DNA of 64,000 nt from Struthio camelus (taxonomy: Eukaryota; Chordata; Aves; Struthioniformes; Struthionidae), in contig NC_090954.1 of assembly GCF_040807025.1 (NCBI RefSeq), forward strand, positions 15,703,501 through 15,767,500, written 5' to 3'. Positions 14,271 to 26,600 of the stretch are shown here, in pieces. The notes beneath the pieces are model-generated. The model searched no databases, had not been told where the DNA came from, and saw only the letters and a program-made list of their open reading frames with translations. The translations under genes were made by a program, and so were the position numbers. Each line of letters starts with the position of its first letter. Position 1 is the first letter of the stretch.

Positions 14271-16117
14271 TACTGCTGGGAACTTGGAAAGAGTCATAAT
14301 ACTGATGGCTCTTTATTATTAGAATGATAGCATACAACAATGCAAGTCCTCGTACCAACAAGACCTCAGACTTTACAACAGCCCCAAGAACAGATGACTC
14401 TTCCTCAGATTTCAGCTTCCTACAATCTCTGCAGCTCCTTAGGGAGCCATGTCAATTATACCATCATCAATGCAAATGGTATTTTAAAGAGTCTCTGCAA
14501 CAGGCAGAGAATGCTAATCAGAGGTACCAGTGCGCAGCACATTTCTTCCAAAAGCTCTTTAACCTGTTGTGGGCCTATTCAGGTGACTCTAATCCTATCA
14601 TTTTTGTGACAGGCCACTGGTCCCCTTTCTGCCTTTGTCACTCAAAGTCAGTCACCAAAATAATCCATTTTCCAACGTCAGAACAGTGTGGAATACAGTA
14701 CAGGTAGCAAAAAGATGAACTCTTAAATAGAGAGTGTGATAATGAGAAGTCTGCTGGCTGTCTTCCTTGATAGGCTATTCTTATTAAGATAAAATATTTT
14801 CCCCAAAACTACTCTAAACAAAGAGTTAATTTAAAAAAAAAAAAGAAAAGGAATGATGGAATATGAAAACACGTAATACTGCTCTATGCGGTATTTCAGT
14901 AGGGAATGAAAATTTGCCTGAAATTTAACCATCAGTATTCCCCTTCCCTCTCCCACCCCCACCCAAAAAAACTACACACACACACACAGACAACTACCTT
15001 TCCAAACGTATTTAATCTATATACTCCTGAAGCCCCATTCATCATTTAATAGGGTTCCTTTGGCAATAGGTGCAGTGAATAAAAATGAAGAAGTCATATA
15101 AATCAAAAGGAAATGCCCTGTCAGGGAAGCAACAGAGGTATCGATTTGAAAAATATATGAGAACACGGTAAACCATCCCAGTGCAAATGCATTCACATAT
15201 GTAATATTTCCACTTCACGCCGGCACATCCAGGGAAGCCAAAGAAATTCTAAGTTTCCTGTGCTTATCAGAGATAAGAAAATGTGATGTCTGCTCCAAAC
15301 TTCAAAGCAATTTCTTTTGTCTTTATCAAGACTTTGCACTGACTGACAAACTAGTAACAGAGTTTTTGAATAAATGTAGCTTAGTTTGATCTAATATTAG
15401 AAGTTATTTTCTAAATTGCTTGTACGTAATACCTACAAATAATTTTTTCCAGTGGTTGTTTTTAACACTGATTCACAAATGGACAAAGGGAAAATTGGTA
15501 AACCATACAGACTTGCACAAGAGAAGCAAGAGCAAAGGTAGAGATACTGAAAGTGAAAGAAGTAGTCAAGGGCACTAGCAGAATAAGCATTTAAGCCTTC
15601 AGTCTTAAGAAAAGCAGAGAGAGGCTTTTGAACTGTGCACTGCTAAGAAGTGTTCAGGAAAACAAAATAACCAATTCTAACATCAGCTTTTTATTAAAGG
15701 CCTTTTCATCTGAAGTTTAGCCATACTTTGGGGATCTGTAGGACATTTAGGGTAGAAGTTTAGGGGAAAAAGAGGAACTTAAATCTGAATATACTCAGAA
15801 GTGACACATTCAAGAGAGGGTGTGAGATCCTCTACCCCAGCCCCAAAATCCTGCTTAGGTTTATTATCTTGCTACTAACAGTCAAAAACACTAAAAACTA
15901 GTTATTTTTAAATTTAAAGAGAGTAACATCTTTATCGTGGCAATGAAGTTCTACTAAAATAAAAGATAACAAAGGAACACGAAGTTCCCAGGGGATGTTT
16001 TACTTAACAGAAAGTCATCCTTGTGTTCAAGCTCTTAGGAATATATTTCCGCATGCACACACCTTCTCACTAGAGAAACAGAGGCACTACTGTGCTTTGT
16101 TTTCTCCCCCCTGCTTT

Positions 16118-16366
16118 CACAGAAACACAGAATGGCTGAGGTTGGAAAGGACCTCTGGAGATCAGCTCTTCCAATCCCCTTGCTGAAGCAGGGTCACCTA
16201 CAGCACCTTGCACAGGATCGTGTCCAGACAACTTTTGAATTTCTCCAAGGAGGGAGCCTGCACAATCTCTTTGGGCAACCTGTTTCAGTGCTCAGTCACC
16301 CTGACAGCAAAGAAATTTTTATTCATGTTCAGACGGACCTTCCTGTGCTGCAGTTCGCACCCACTT
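16118..16366 (-). mobile_element. CR1 LINE, 5'-truncated 3' end
   Basis: This is the well-known antisense view of a bird/reptile CR1 3' end. It opens with degenerate copies of the terminal octamer repeat (ACAGAA-like units at 16118-16132), then runs through AATGGCTGAGGTTGGAAAGG, GACCTCTGGAGATC, a GCAGGGTCACCTA segment, GCACAGGATCGTGTCCAG, and ends in GTTCAGACGGACCTTCCTGTG. The element's sense strand is therefore the minus strand, with its 3' terminus near 16118 and 5' truncation near 16366. The short open frames across it are not functional CR1 protein. Substitutions throughout suggest an old copy. Confidence 0.93.
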
Positions 16367-17199
16367 AACACAATCATAAGCATGAGTTTCCAGAATTTCC
16401 TGGAAACCAACTGTAAGTGATTTTTATTTTCTTATTTCCTAGCAAGCTAATCTAGAAGTGAATTGTTGAAATAGATTACGCTTCAAATTATCATGCCTTT
16501 TAAGAACTGAGTAGTTCTACTTTTCATAGCCCTTAGATACAGTCTCCTCCCGCAAGGAGTTCTATCCTCCCGGAAAACATCACATTTTCTAACCAGCTCT
16601 TGGACTAAGCATCATTTCTGGCTTCAGTATGAGCTCCTGTTTCAACATGCAAGTCTGATACCTCTACATGCCTGTAATGGAGATACTTCACTGATCACAG
16701 GACATAAACATCAAAATAAGTGCTGCACTTATCTTGATACTTTTGTATCTCTATTATGGCTGTGTAGAGAAGACAACTTTCAATTGAACATGAAGCTAGT
16801 GTGTGATTCCGCCCCCCAATTTTACAGAAAAGGTAATCTCTCAAATTCATCTAGCATACACATACTGCTCAACTGACTGTTCAATTTATATTTCAAATTA
16901 AGACATCAGTCACTTAAGCACTGCATGACAGCAATGGCAATTGCTGGTAGTGTTGCAAACCATCCAGCTTCCACTTTGAGGTTTACTTGGATAGGTATGA
17001 CTATTTCCATTAAAATTTAAAACATATTTCCTTATCAGTTTCAGCACACTCATCTTCCCATATCAGCCCAGACAACACGGAGAAAGAGAGATACTCCATT
17101 CTGCACTCATTCTTATTAACTTACTGTTCTTACTGGGCACATCATACACACATTAGATCATATTCCTGCAGCAATACTCCAGCAAAGGGCATGTTAAAT

Positions 17200-17720
17200 C
17201 TCCTCACGTGAGACCTGCCGCTGCCACTGAACAACAATGTGGTTCCCCGTCCTGAATTCACACAGTGCTGTGATACATCACACATGAACTCCTTTACAGC
17301 AACTACATCGCTGCAGCGAAATCACATCACAGGAACATGTGATGCAAGTCACTCCTACAGGAAAGGCTCATGCCTCTTCCCAGGCACCACGAATCCCTCC
17401 CTGTCCTCGAGGTGGGCATGCTTGAGCAGAGCAGGCAAGAGTCACACCGCCATGGAGGGCTCACCTGGCAGCTCCCCCACACTGCTCCCTACCGCCCTGC
17501 GCAGATAGAGTCAGGCGAGCTCCTCGAAGCGCCCCAACCAGAGAGACCCCAACCCCATCAACCACAGCCAAACAAAAGCTCGAGCTGCTCAGCCAGAGAG
17601 GTGGCAGCCTTCGTAGGCACCCCGGTTGGGGGCTCTCATACACTTCTAGAGCCCTCTGCAGAGCTTCTGGGCCAGCTCTGCAGGCACATGAATCCTTTCC
17701 CGGCTGTTAGGCTGGCTGGT
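17200..17720. other. GC-richer intergenic patch, identity unknown
   Basis: Base composition shifts visibly toward G+C compared with both flanks, with a 123-codon and an 89-codon open frame that have no recognisable family. It includes TCACGTGA (E-box) near 17206 and one perfect p53-type half-site, GGGCATGCTT, near 17415. CpG is not enriched enough to call an island. An old LTR or repeat fragment, or an unannotated noncoding exon, are possible explanations; I cannot choose. Confidence 0.35.
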
Positions 17721-20700
17721 TCATGGATTTCTACACCTTAAATCCAAAAATCCCTCCTCCCTCCCCCCCAGGTTTTCCGGAACATGAAGCAATTTGTTAA
17801 AGAATCAGTTTTATGTATACGCACCAGATTATCTGATGGCTACTAAATGCAAGTGAATTTGTGGAATTTATTTTTACAGTATGTAACAGATCTTTCTAAA
17901 AAGGTTTAATCTCTTCTCCTGGATTTAGCTGTAAAGAATGAAAATAAATTGCAGTTGTATCCAACTCCCCAGCCTGTATTACTGTATTTATAAATATGGA
18001 AGACCTCATCCCACAAACATTCATTTTTCAAAACCAAAAACCACACCAGAAACAGTGTGTACTGACCTTTTCAAGTCTGCTATGGAACATGAATCCTACC
18101 ATAAATAGTTTCTTTTGTCAGCTTTTAAATTAGTGAGCTAATCCTCATTTTTAATTTCATATTTCCATAAAGGTTTCCGTTCATCTCTGTCTTCCAAGTA
18201 CACTTGAAAGCTTCTAAGTAACAGCAGTAGGCTGATTTTTAATTTTGCTTTCACACCACTTGAGTGGATTCATATTCTATGAGGCAAAAATGATATTTGG
18301 CAGAAAATGACACAAGATGCCACTTGGCAACACATTCTGACTTTAAGCAAAAGCTGCTGGAAGGCCCAAAATAATTTCTTTGTCTTATCCTATGGTTTCT
18401 AAAATAGAGTTCTAACCTGTTAACTACTCCAGTACTGGAGAGAGAAAGGCAGCACATCAAAATCTTCTTTCTCTGTAGATCACACCACTACTGGAAGAAT
18501 ACTGATACCATGGACTCGGGCATCAAAATTCAAAATATTGCAATGTAATATCTCTGAACAGTAACATCTAGTAGACGGTCAAGAAAAGCCACAGGCAAAC
18601 AGAGTTACTACAGTTCAGTGAGTTATGATGGTCAGTTTAGTAACATAAGAATATTTATAGTCCACTGCAAACTCGAAGTACAATTTGATTGAGCTAGGAT
18701 TATGTCGTGAAGACAGTTTAAAAATCAGTATATTTTATTGGTTTGTCCAGAACACACGAACAGTTCCCCTAGCTCAGCTAAGCTGCAGTACCACTAAGTA
18801 CTAGGAATTATTTTCAGGCTTCTCGCACCCACACACCAGCCTTCCAATATGCTTTCGGTAGTCCCTGCTCATACTCTCACCGACTTTGTCATGTGCACGG
18901 CAATTTCTTCTAACAGTTTCAATCATGCTTCCAGACTGTGCAAAACGCTCAGCAAAGTGGAACAAGCAATTCAGGCCCATGGAATAGCTTCAGGAGGATT
19001 GTAGATGGCAATGTTTGTTTAACAAACGTTATCTAAGTTCCAGAATATATAGTTAATATTTATTTTAGAGATATGGTAATGCTAAGGTCATTCAATTCTA
19101 GAAGATCCAGAAGCAAAACCCATGCCACAAGGAAAGCTTATTTCTGTTGGGGATCCCTCACCAGTACAAAGCACACATCAAAATCAGGAAAGAGCCTAGG
19201 GGGATTTAATGCTTTAAAGAAGCACTAGCTCTTAATTACGTTTGCTTCTCATAATCAAGAAACTTACCAGGAAAGGAGAAGAGAAGAGAGGAGAATATAG
19301 CAATACTAACATGCTTCCCAAACTTCATCTGTGTCTCCAAAAGATACATCATCAAGTGCTAAAGTGCCAGGAGGTAGCACTGCCTAATACCTCTTGATAT
19401 CCGCACATGAGATACCAGTCAAACAGCAAAGCTTCTCATGTCTATATTTTGCCAACATAGACTTCACATCATGGAAGTTGAGCTACTTAAAAAACAGTAC
19501 TGGAAATTGGTTCTGAAGACCCAGAAGGAACCAGTATTAGCACCTTCTTCTGCTTCATAGTGGCAAAATCCAAATCTAAGGAAAGCCCTTTTATCAATTC
19601 CATCTTCAGTGTTTAACTTCCACAGTTTTTGTAAAATCTAAGCAGTGATGCCACCATCTAGATAGAAGATGGACAGTCCATTTCTAAAACCGAAAAGGGA
19701 AGCAATGTGTCTTGTTTACTTGGTAGAGTGTTCTTTTTTCCTTCTCCCTCACATTTATAGCAATTATATCTGGAAAATATAGTCTTAACAGAGCTGTCAG
19801 TAAAATAAGAAGTCCAAGACAGAACATGGTCCTCAGAAATACTTTTTCATAAAGATACCACTAACATCCATACAGTGCCCAAGAGAGACCACAAAAAAGA
19901 AATTACTCAATATTAATGCAAAATTCAGAAAAGCCATCTACAGAAGACTTCCACAGGCGTATGTAAAGACAACGACGTAGCTAAAGGGAGAGCAGATTAT
20001 TACCATTCCACAAGAAAGGACTACAGTTAAGTTCCATAAACATACCTATAAAACCTAAGGAAAACCGTATTTGCAAAAGAATTTACCTAGGAATTACAAA
20101 AGCAGCGCTTATCAACATGGAAAGGCCTGATCCCACAAAAACTTATGCACATCTCAAATTTCCATAACTCTAAGGAACTATCAAAATCAATGAGACTACT
20201 CATAACAGACAAGATCTAAAGCATACATTCCTCAGCAGGAATCAGGCAAGTCACCAGGAAAATTTTAGATGATTTTGCTGCTCTTCCATAGAAGTAAGTG
20301 GCTAAATTATAAATGAAAGAGCCGAAGAACAGTTTAAAAAAATAAAAACAGAACACTCACCCACCATGAGGTAAAAGACTGCATGGATTGGCACTCACTG
20401 AAGCGGCAGCCTTCAAGCTGCAAACACTTCCACAATTTTATAAGCTCGTTCCACAGTCTCCTTTGTTCAGATGTTTTCTCAACATAAGCAAAGCCTTACT
20501 TGCTGCAGTTCTAAAACCAGTAGCTGCTAAAGCCAAGGCACTGTGAAAGATCAATAACCTCTTTCCAACGCATCTAAAAGGCTGCCACTTGAACCTGAGG
20601 AGAAAGATGCATATGCAAATCTCAACATTTCCTCATCAATATCACTATTTCCAGATAGTACCCAATTGAAATATCAGCTCTGTGTGTTTGGAAGGCTGAA

Positions 20701-23594
20701 GAAACATATTGGAAAATACTAAAGGTATCAGCCACTTTAATGCATTATCTAGTAACTTAAATGATTTTGCTGCATTAACAGTTGAATACATGCACTCACA
20801 TCCACAGAATACTGTTGACAGGAACACAGAGAATTTCATGATAAATAAATATAATAATCCAAAACTCCAAATCAAAAATAGCATTGCTATTCTGTCCATA
20901 GCTTAAGAGAACTCTGTAGAAACCTTGGGAAGCTAAATTAGTTACCCCATAACTAAACAGAAATTGAACTGTGGGTCATAATTCTCACCATTGGAAGAGA
21001 CATGAAAACATCCATGGGGTAGTCAGAAAGATCCACTGCTTAAAGAAAGCACACTTGGAGTGTGTCCAAAAGCTTTAAAAGCTGTCCAAAAGTTTCAAAA
21101 AGCACTGACTGTACTAAAGTCTACGATGAATAAGCAATTAAAAAGCAATAAAGATAGATGAACAAGGCCAGAACTCAGAAATACCTATGCTTTCAATCTG
21201 AATCAAAAGCAAACCCCAAATCAGAATTAAAAACAACAACAAAATCAGAAAACCTACACACACACACAAATCACCAGGCATACACACAGACACTTTGTTT
21301 AAAAATGAGTAAAGTGTCTGTTTTTAACCCTCTCAGCTTCAGATGGAGTTGAGCTGAAATAACACCAGACAGGCTGTAATAACTCAGCAGAAGCAAGCAG
21401 TATTTTAATTTCTGTAAATGAAGCTAATTGCAGTGATCCAAAACTTGAATAAATTTGGAATTAGGGTGTCAAAACAGATTGACCGGACCACCTAATGTTT
21501 TTGCTAAGTGTTTTTTGTAACCCAAGGGATTCTATTAACTAAACAGATTGCTAAAATGTAAATGATTGTATCCAATATTTCAAAAGATTTTCAGTATTCT
21601 GTCTACCAGGAAGTGCTAGACTGGTCGCTTCTCAGAGAGGCAACCTGGAATTAAGCAATCTGTCAGTTTAACATAGCAGTGAGACAGGCAGGAATCAGGG
21701 CTAAGAACATGCGTTTCTGAGTCTCATCCTGTAACTCCCATAACAGGTGTGAACTAATTTCAGCCTGGAAGGGGATATATGTAGCTATTATAAGCCTATA
21801 CTAAAGTTGGATGGGAAAGCTTTTTCCTATGTCTCATTAATATTTGGTGGTACTTCTCTCTTTCACCTCCAACTACTTCAGAATCAGAATGAACTCAAAA
21901 TTCTGTTCAAGTTTTTAGGTATAAAAGCAATACAGATTTAGAATAACTAACATGCCACAGATGCAGAACCTCTCTCTCAATCTTTGTTCAGTACAAAACA
22001 TGCACTGGACCAGAAGAGACATACTGTAGATTGTAACAGATCATCTGGGTTGTAAAAAAGTCCCATCCAAACCTCTACTCTTGAAGCATTTAAAAAGCCC
22101 AGGCTTGGACCCAAAACCTAAGTACCAAAGCCCAGCATGTGAGCCGTTGACTGCAGGGGTCTCTCCTTTGAGTCCTTACCCAGAAACATCATTTTAGACC
22201 TTTTCAAATGAAAATTTTATTGAAATTAGCATATCTTAAGAAGTGTTATTCAGACCCTCAAAAATGAATAAAGTTTCTTAAGCAGCTCTAGCTCATCAGT
22301 TTTGCACTTAGTTTCATAACTCAACACTCTCTTAACGCTAACATGCCTTTGTACAACAGTAATTCAGTGCACACTTGAGCATAATGCTATAACATTAAAT
22401 GGAGAAAAATTAGAGTCTGACAATTCCTGTCTGTAAAGATAGAAGAGGAAATTAGATAATTTTGATAGCTCAGAAGTTGTAAAGAAGCATAGATTTAAAT
22501 ATTTAAACATCACAAAATAAGCAGAAGGAAGGGAAACTGACTGACGATCAGTTCAGACCAGCCAAACAATCCTTCATGGCTCAAAGTTGTCAACCGTTAT
22601 GGTTTGGGAAGTATCCAGATTATGAATCGGTGTATTGCTACAAAAAACAAGAAAAAAAAAAACTCACAGACACGCACACTTACAGGCTAGTGCCTGCAAA
22701 TTGCTTATCACCTCTTTCTACCCCTTTAAGTCATCTATCACAGTTACACCTCCTTTCTCAGCAATTACCTGGGTACACGGTCACCGTTGCAATTCCATGA
22801 TTCACATATTAAAATGTTTTTTCCCCATCACTGACTACACAGGAGCAGAAAAAGTTATGTTCAGCTTGAAGTATAACATGCTTAATGCAAGAACCTAGAT
22901 AAACATTAATCCTGGGCAATAATCACAGAGGAGCTGTTTTGTATTTAAATTAAAAGAACCTCAAAGTTCTACTACAATGGTTACTGCCTGCATCCAAAAC
23001 CTTTACTCAGCAGCTTTGCATTCAAAAGAGGCCTAAGAGACATCCACTCAGAGGTCTGTCCAAGGGCACCGAAGAGAAGGCTCTCGGGACCACCTCCTGT
23101 AATTACTTCTTTTGAACACTAACACGAAAGCCTGGTTCAGATGCAGACTGCTCAGTGGGACATTGAAGAGAGACCTGGATTAACTGCAGAGGGAACAAGC
23201 AACAGAACGGTGTCCCTCGGACTACATATTAATCCACTTTATAGAAATGGTCTGTCTTTTTCCCTCTCTCAGGAAAAATCCTATAAAGTTTACAAATAGT
23301 TTTTAAATCAACTGCACAGTTAAGTTTTATAATTTTTCATAGAGCAACTTATCAAAAAGACACAAACAAAACATTACCACACATGCACTTTTTATATAGC
23401 CTGTGCCGAGGGGATTCAAAAGTTGTATTTGAAAGTGCCAATATGACTGTGCAAAGAAACAAAGCAAAGCAACAGAGGAACAAAGAGGGCAGGCAGGCAC
23501 ACAGTTTAACCCTGGAAAATAGCCCATGCAGGGCTGGGCAGGAGTATAGCTGTTGTGATATTCCTACTCTTTCTGGCTTTTGCCTCAAAAGAGG

Positions 23595-23619
23595 GTTTGT
23601 TTGTTTGTTTGTTTGTTTT
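23595..23619. repeat. (GTTT)n microsatellite
   Basis: About six tandem GTTT units. Likely length-polymorphic. Confidence 0.9.
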
Positions 23620-26600
23620 GGTCCTCAGCCCAGTTCCCACTGATGCCAGCCTTCTCAATGATTTCCGAAGACTGACTGGGCCTCAGGCCTTAAGTTTCAG
23701 ACATGCTGTATGCATGTTGACTTCAGCTGCAGTTGTGAACACTTAGCAGTGCACATCTGAAAGAGCAAGTCCTTAGCATGCAAAACAATTCTGTACCAGT
23801 CACATAATTGCCTTAAAGAACTCACAGAAGCAAGACAATTTCAACATGCAAGACAGCCCCAAGAAGCAGGGTCTGTGGGGTACGAGAACTGTAACAAAAC
23901 ACTCAAAAACTAAACACAGACTATGGGCTTGTAGGAGGACAGCCTGCATTCAGTAGTTTATGTCAGAGGTTTCTGAAAATAGCTTACGCATTCAATAAAG
24001 TTTTGTTTTTTCTATAAACAAAAGAACAACATAAATGGGGAGGTGGGTAATTTTATCATATGGGCCTTAAAAGCTAATGTGGTTCTGGAGGGCCTGCTGC
24101 AAAATTTTTTTTCCCCTTCTTTCTCTCTTGGCTTATGGGGAAAATAAGTTATAGCTTACCTCTATTTCCCAACTCAAAGTTAGCTGCCTTTTGTTTAAAT
24201 TCATATTTCCATTCAAACATACAAAAAAGGCACTTAGTGCTTAAAAGTTACTTCTGCAGTATTCAGTTTGCATATATTCATAATACAGTAACCAGTGTGG
24301 CAGGTTTTTAAAATTTTATTTTTATTATATGAGTATTTACATTAAAGTACCTAGGGGACCATCCAGAATGTGGCAGGCACTGTACAGAGTATTTTGTAGT
24401 GTTAACATATCCTGAAGTCTCAAAGCACAATTTGCTTTGGTCATCTATACGTCATTGTCTCCCCCACCACCCCAGTTCTCTGGAGCTATTAGAAAAATCT
24501 CTCTAAGAAGTTTTGCAAATTTGTGATTTCTGTGACATAGGGAAAATACATCAGATGTTCTCAGCATATCAGCAGCTTCTATCTCAAAAGCAAAAGAATA
24601 CTTGCATCCACGCCTTTTTTTCTAGATCCTTTTGTTCTGTCCATCAAGAATAGCCTTTTAATTACAAACTAATGCTGCCATGAGTTACAGTCCAGGAGTT
24701 ATCTAAAATATTTTATGAAAATCTACTGGGTTTCAGTGCTGTCTTTGAGAGGTACTAGATTAAACTGTGTCTTCTGCGTTAACTACAGAAATCCATAAAC
24801 TCCAGAAAGGGTACAGGTACAAGGACTGCTGAAGAGAAATATTGGTTTTCCAAAAAAAGGCAAGGAATGCTTCTGATGAAACAGGCTGAACTAGGATTTA
24901 AGGATTTACAAAAAATATTGCCATTTTACTTTACATATAGTTTAGTTTTGACTAATTATCAGCTATTCAAGATGAAAGTTCTTGCTAGTCAACACCTAGA
25001 ACAACGAGATCTACACGTACTATTAGAATAAGGATGGAACAACAGACATTTTAAGTATCATAGTTGCTGTGTGGATCTTGGGATGTTCATAACCTTTCAT
25101 GCACAGGAAAGGATTGATTCCAAGTGTTCAAAGTGCTTTCACTTCAGTAAATTTTCCATTATCTATGGCTAACCTATGCGGTTGCAAATTACACGTGTCA
25201 CAGGTGTATTCATATGTTGCTGCTTAGCAAACAACCAGCAATACTGATTTTGAGTAAAGCTGTGGGTGAAAAGAAATAAAAAGGCAGAGCTGAAAATCTT
25301 TCGCCAAGCAGAAATCTCCATCACATTGCGATTAGCAGGGTGCGCCTGTACTATACACAAAGTGGCTCTGGATTGCAACACATGAGTCTATGCAGATTTA
25401 TCAGCGGAGCAAACACTGCAAATCACAAACGCAGGCAAGAGGTTGCAAAGAGGCCTTGAACCAGGAGAGGCAAATGTGCCAGCTAACAGCACAGCACCCC
25501 AGCTAACAAGGCCTGCCAGAAGCAGGGAAGCACAGACAGCTGGTACCGTAGGGCCTACAAAATTGCAGGTTAGGTTGTCTCTGCATCGTACTTATTTAAA
25601 TGACCCAGATTATTTCCATTAGCCAGTTTTTCCACTTCTTCCTTTCCTAGGTAAGTTTTGAGACATTAATTGCTACCAAGTTTATGAAAGTAACTACTTT
25701 GCCTTCCTTTCTATTTAAAGTTTCAGAATACTTCCTAATAAAATGCATTATTTCTTCAGCAAGACATGCTGGAAAGACATTTTTCTTGTTTATTTAATAA
25801 GATAAAAAAAAATCTGTTATTGGTAATTCACGTTTTTCTCTAAATCATTCTTTCCCAACAGGAATTGAGACAGTCAATGGCTGAACACAGGAGGGAAGAA
25901 AAGTGGAAAGAAACTTCTTTCAACATGCTGCAGGCCTTGAATCCTATCTCATGACAATGATTATGGAGACAACCTCTAAATGTCTCCTTCCTTCAGTTTG
26001 AAAAGAGATTCGTCCTATAATTATATAAAATCAGATATAAAGGTTGAGGCTAGAGATGCAGAAGCCCAGACTTTACATTACTCCGAAAGAAAATGAAAAA
26101 GTACACAAAGAGTAACTGAATAAACCATACATTCTAACATCACCAGCCTACACAAAAGGCTTCATTGACATATATTTTAATCTGACGTTAACTTGAAATA
26201 AGATTTTCAAACAATAGAGTTATTTCTTATTGATTTTGTGTGCAATCCATCACAGTAAATGCCATCACCTTTGAGCCAGCTACATGTTTTTAACCTTCCA
26301 AGATGTCTGGGGACACGAATGGGACAGTTTTCCTAAGCAGCACTGATTGCCACGTAACTTTAAGTAATTCTGAACGAGAACATTAGTAAAATAGGTTCTA
26401 GATTCATAATGTAAAAGCTAGCTTACAGGAAGCAAGGAACAAATGGGAGAGGGAGAAATGATGCAGAATGAACTGACAAATGCAATTGCAATTTTATTGA
26501 GAGATAATGCTATGGAAATTTAACCTTCAAGAAAACCCTTTCTTAGGGCAGGCATTTCGTAGCCAGCCTTATAATGAACTAGCAACTGAGATAATAGAGT

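Larger units (their letters stand above)
1..16117. other. AT-rich intergenic DNA, no gene recognised
   Basis: I read both strands for exons with flanking splice sites, known protein families, tRNA-like folds and CpG islands and found none. All open frames are short (under about 130 codons), lack family resemblance and look like chance. The stretch holds a probable MIR fragment near 1.3 kb, homopolymer tracts (G15 at 2199, G/C tracts at 3146-3215, A20 at 4004, T16 at 4610, A18 at 4968), two small hairpins (5174-5198 and 8732-8755) and a TAAT-rich patch at 14223-14265. By conserved gene order it should be the interval between the GABA-A receptor cluster and CCNG1, but no GABRG2 exon is visible. 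Confidence 0.7.

Noticed and set aside
14324-14707. 127-codon open frame
   Set aside because: A second overlapping frame is equally open, there is no family match and no supporting signals.
16132-16368. 78-codon open frame starting MAEVGKDLW
   Set aside because: It is the antisense of a CR1 3' end, a frame seen in many bird CR1 copies and not a gene.
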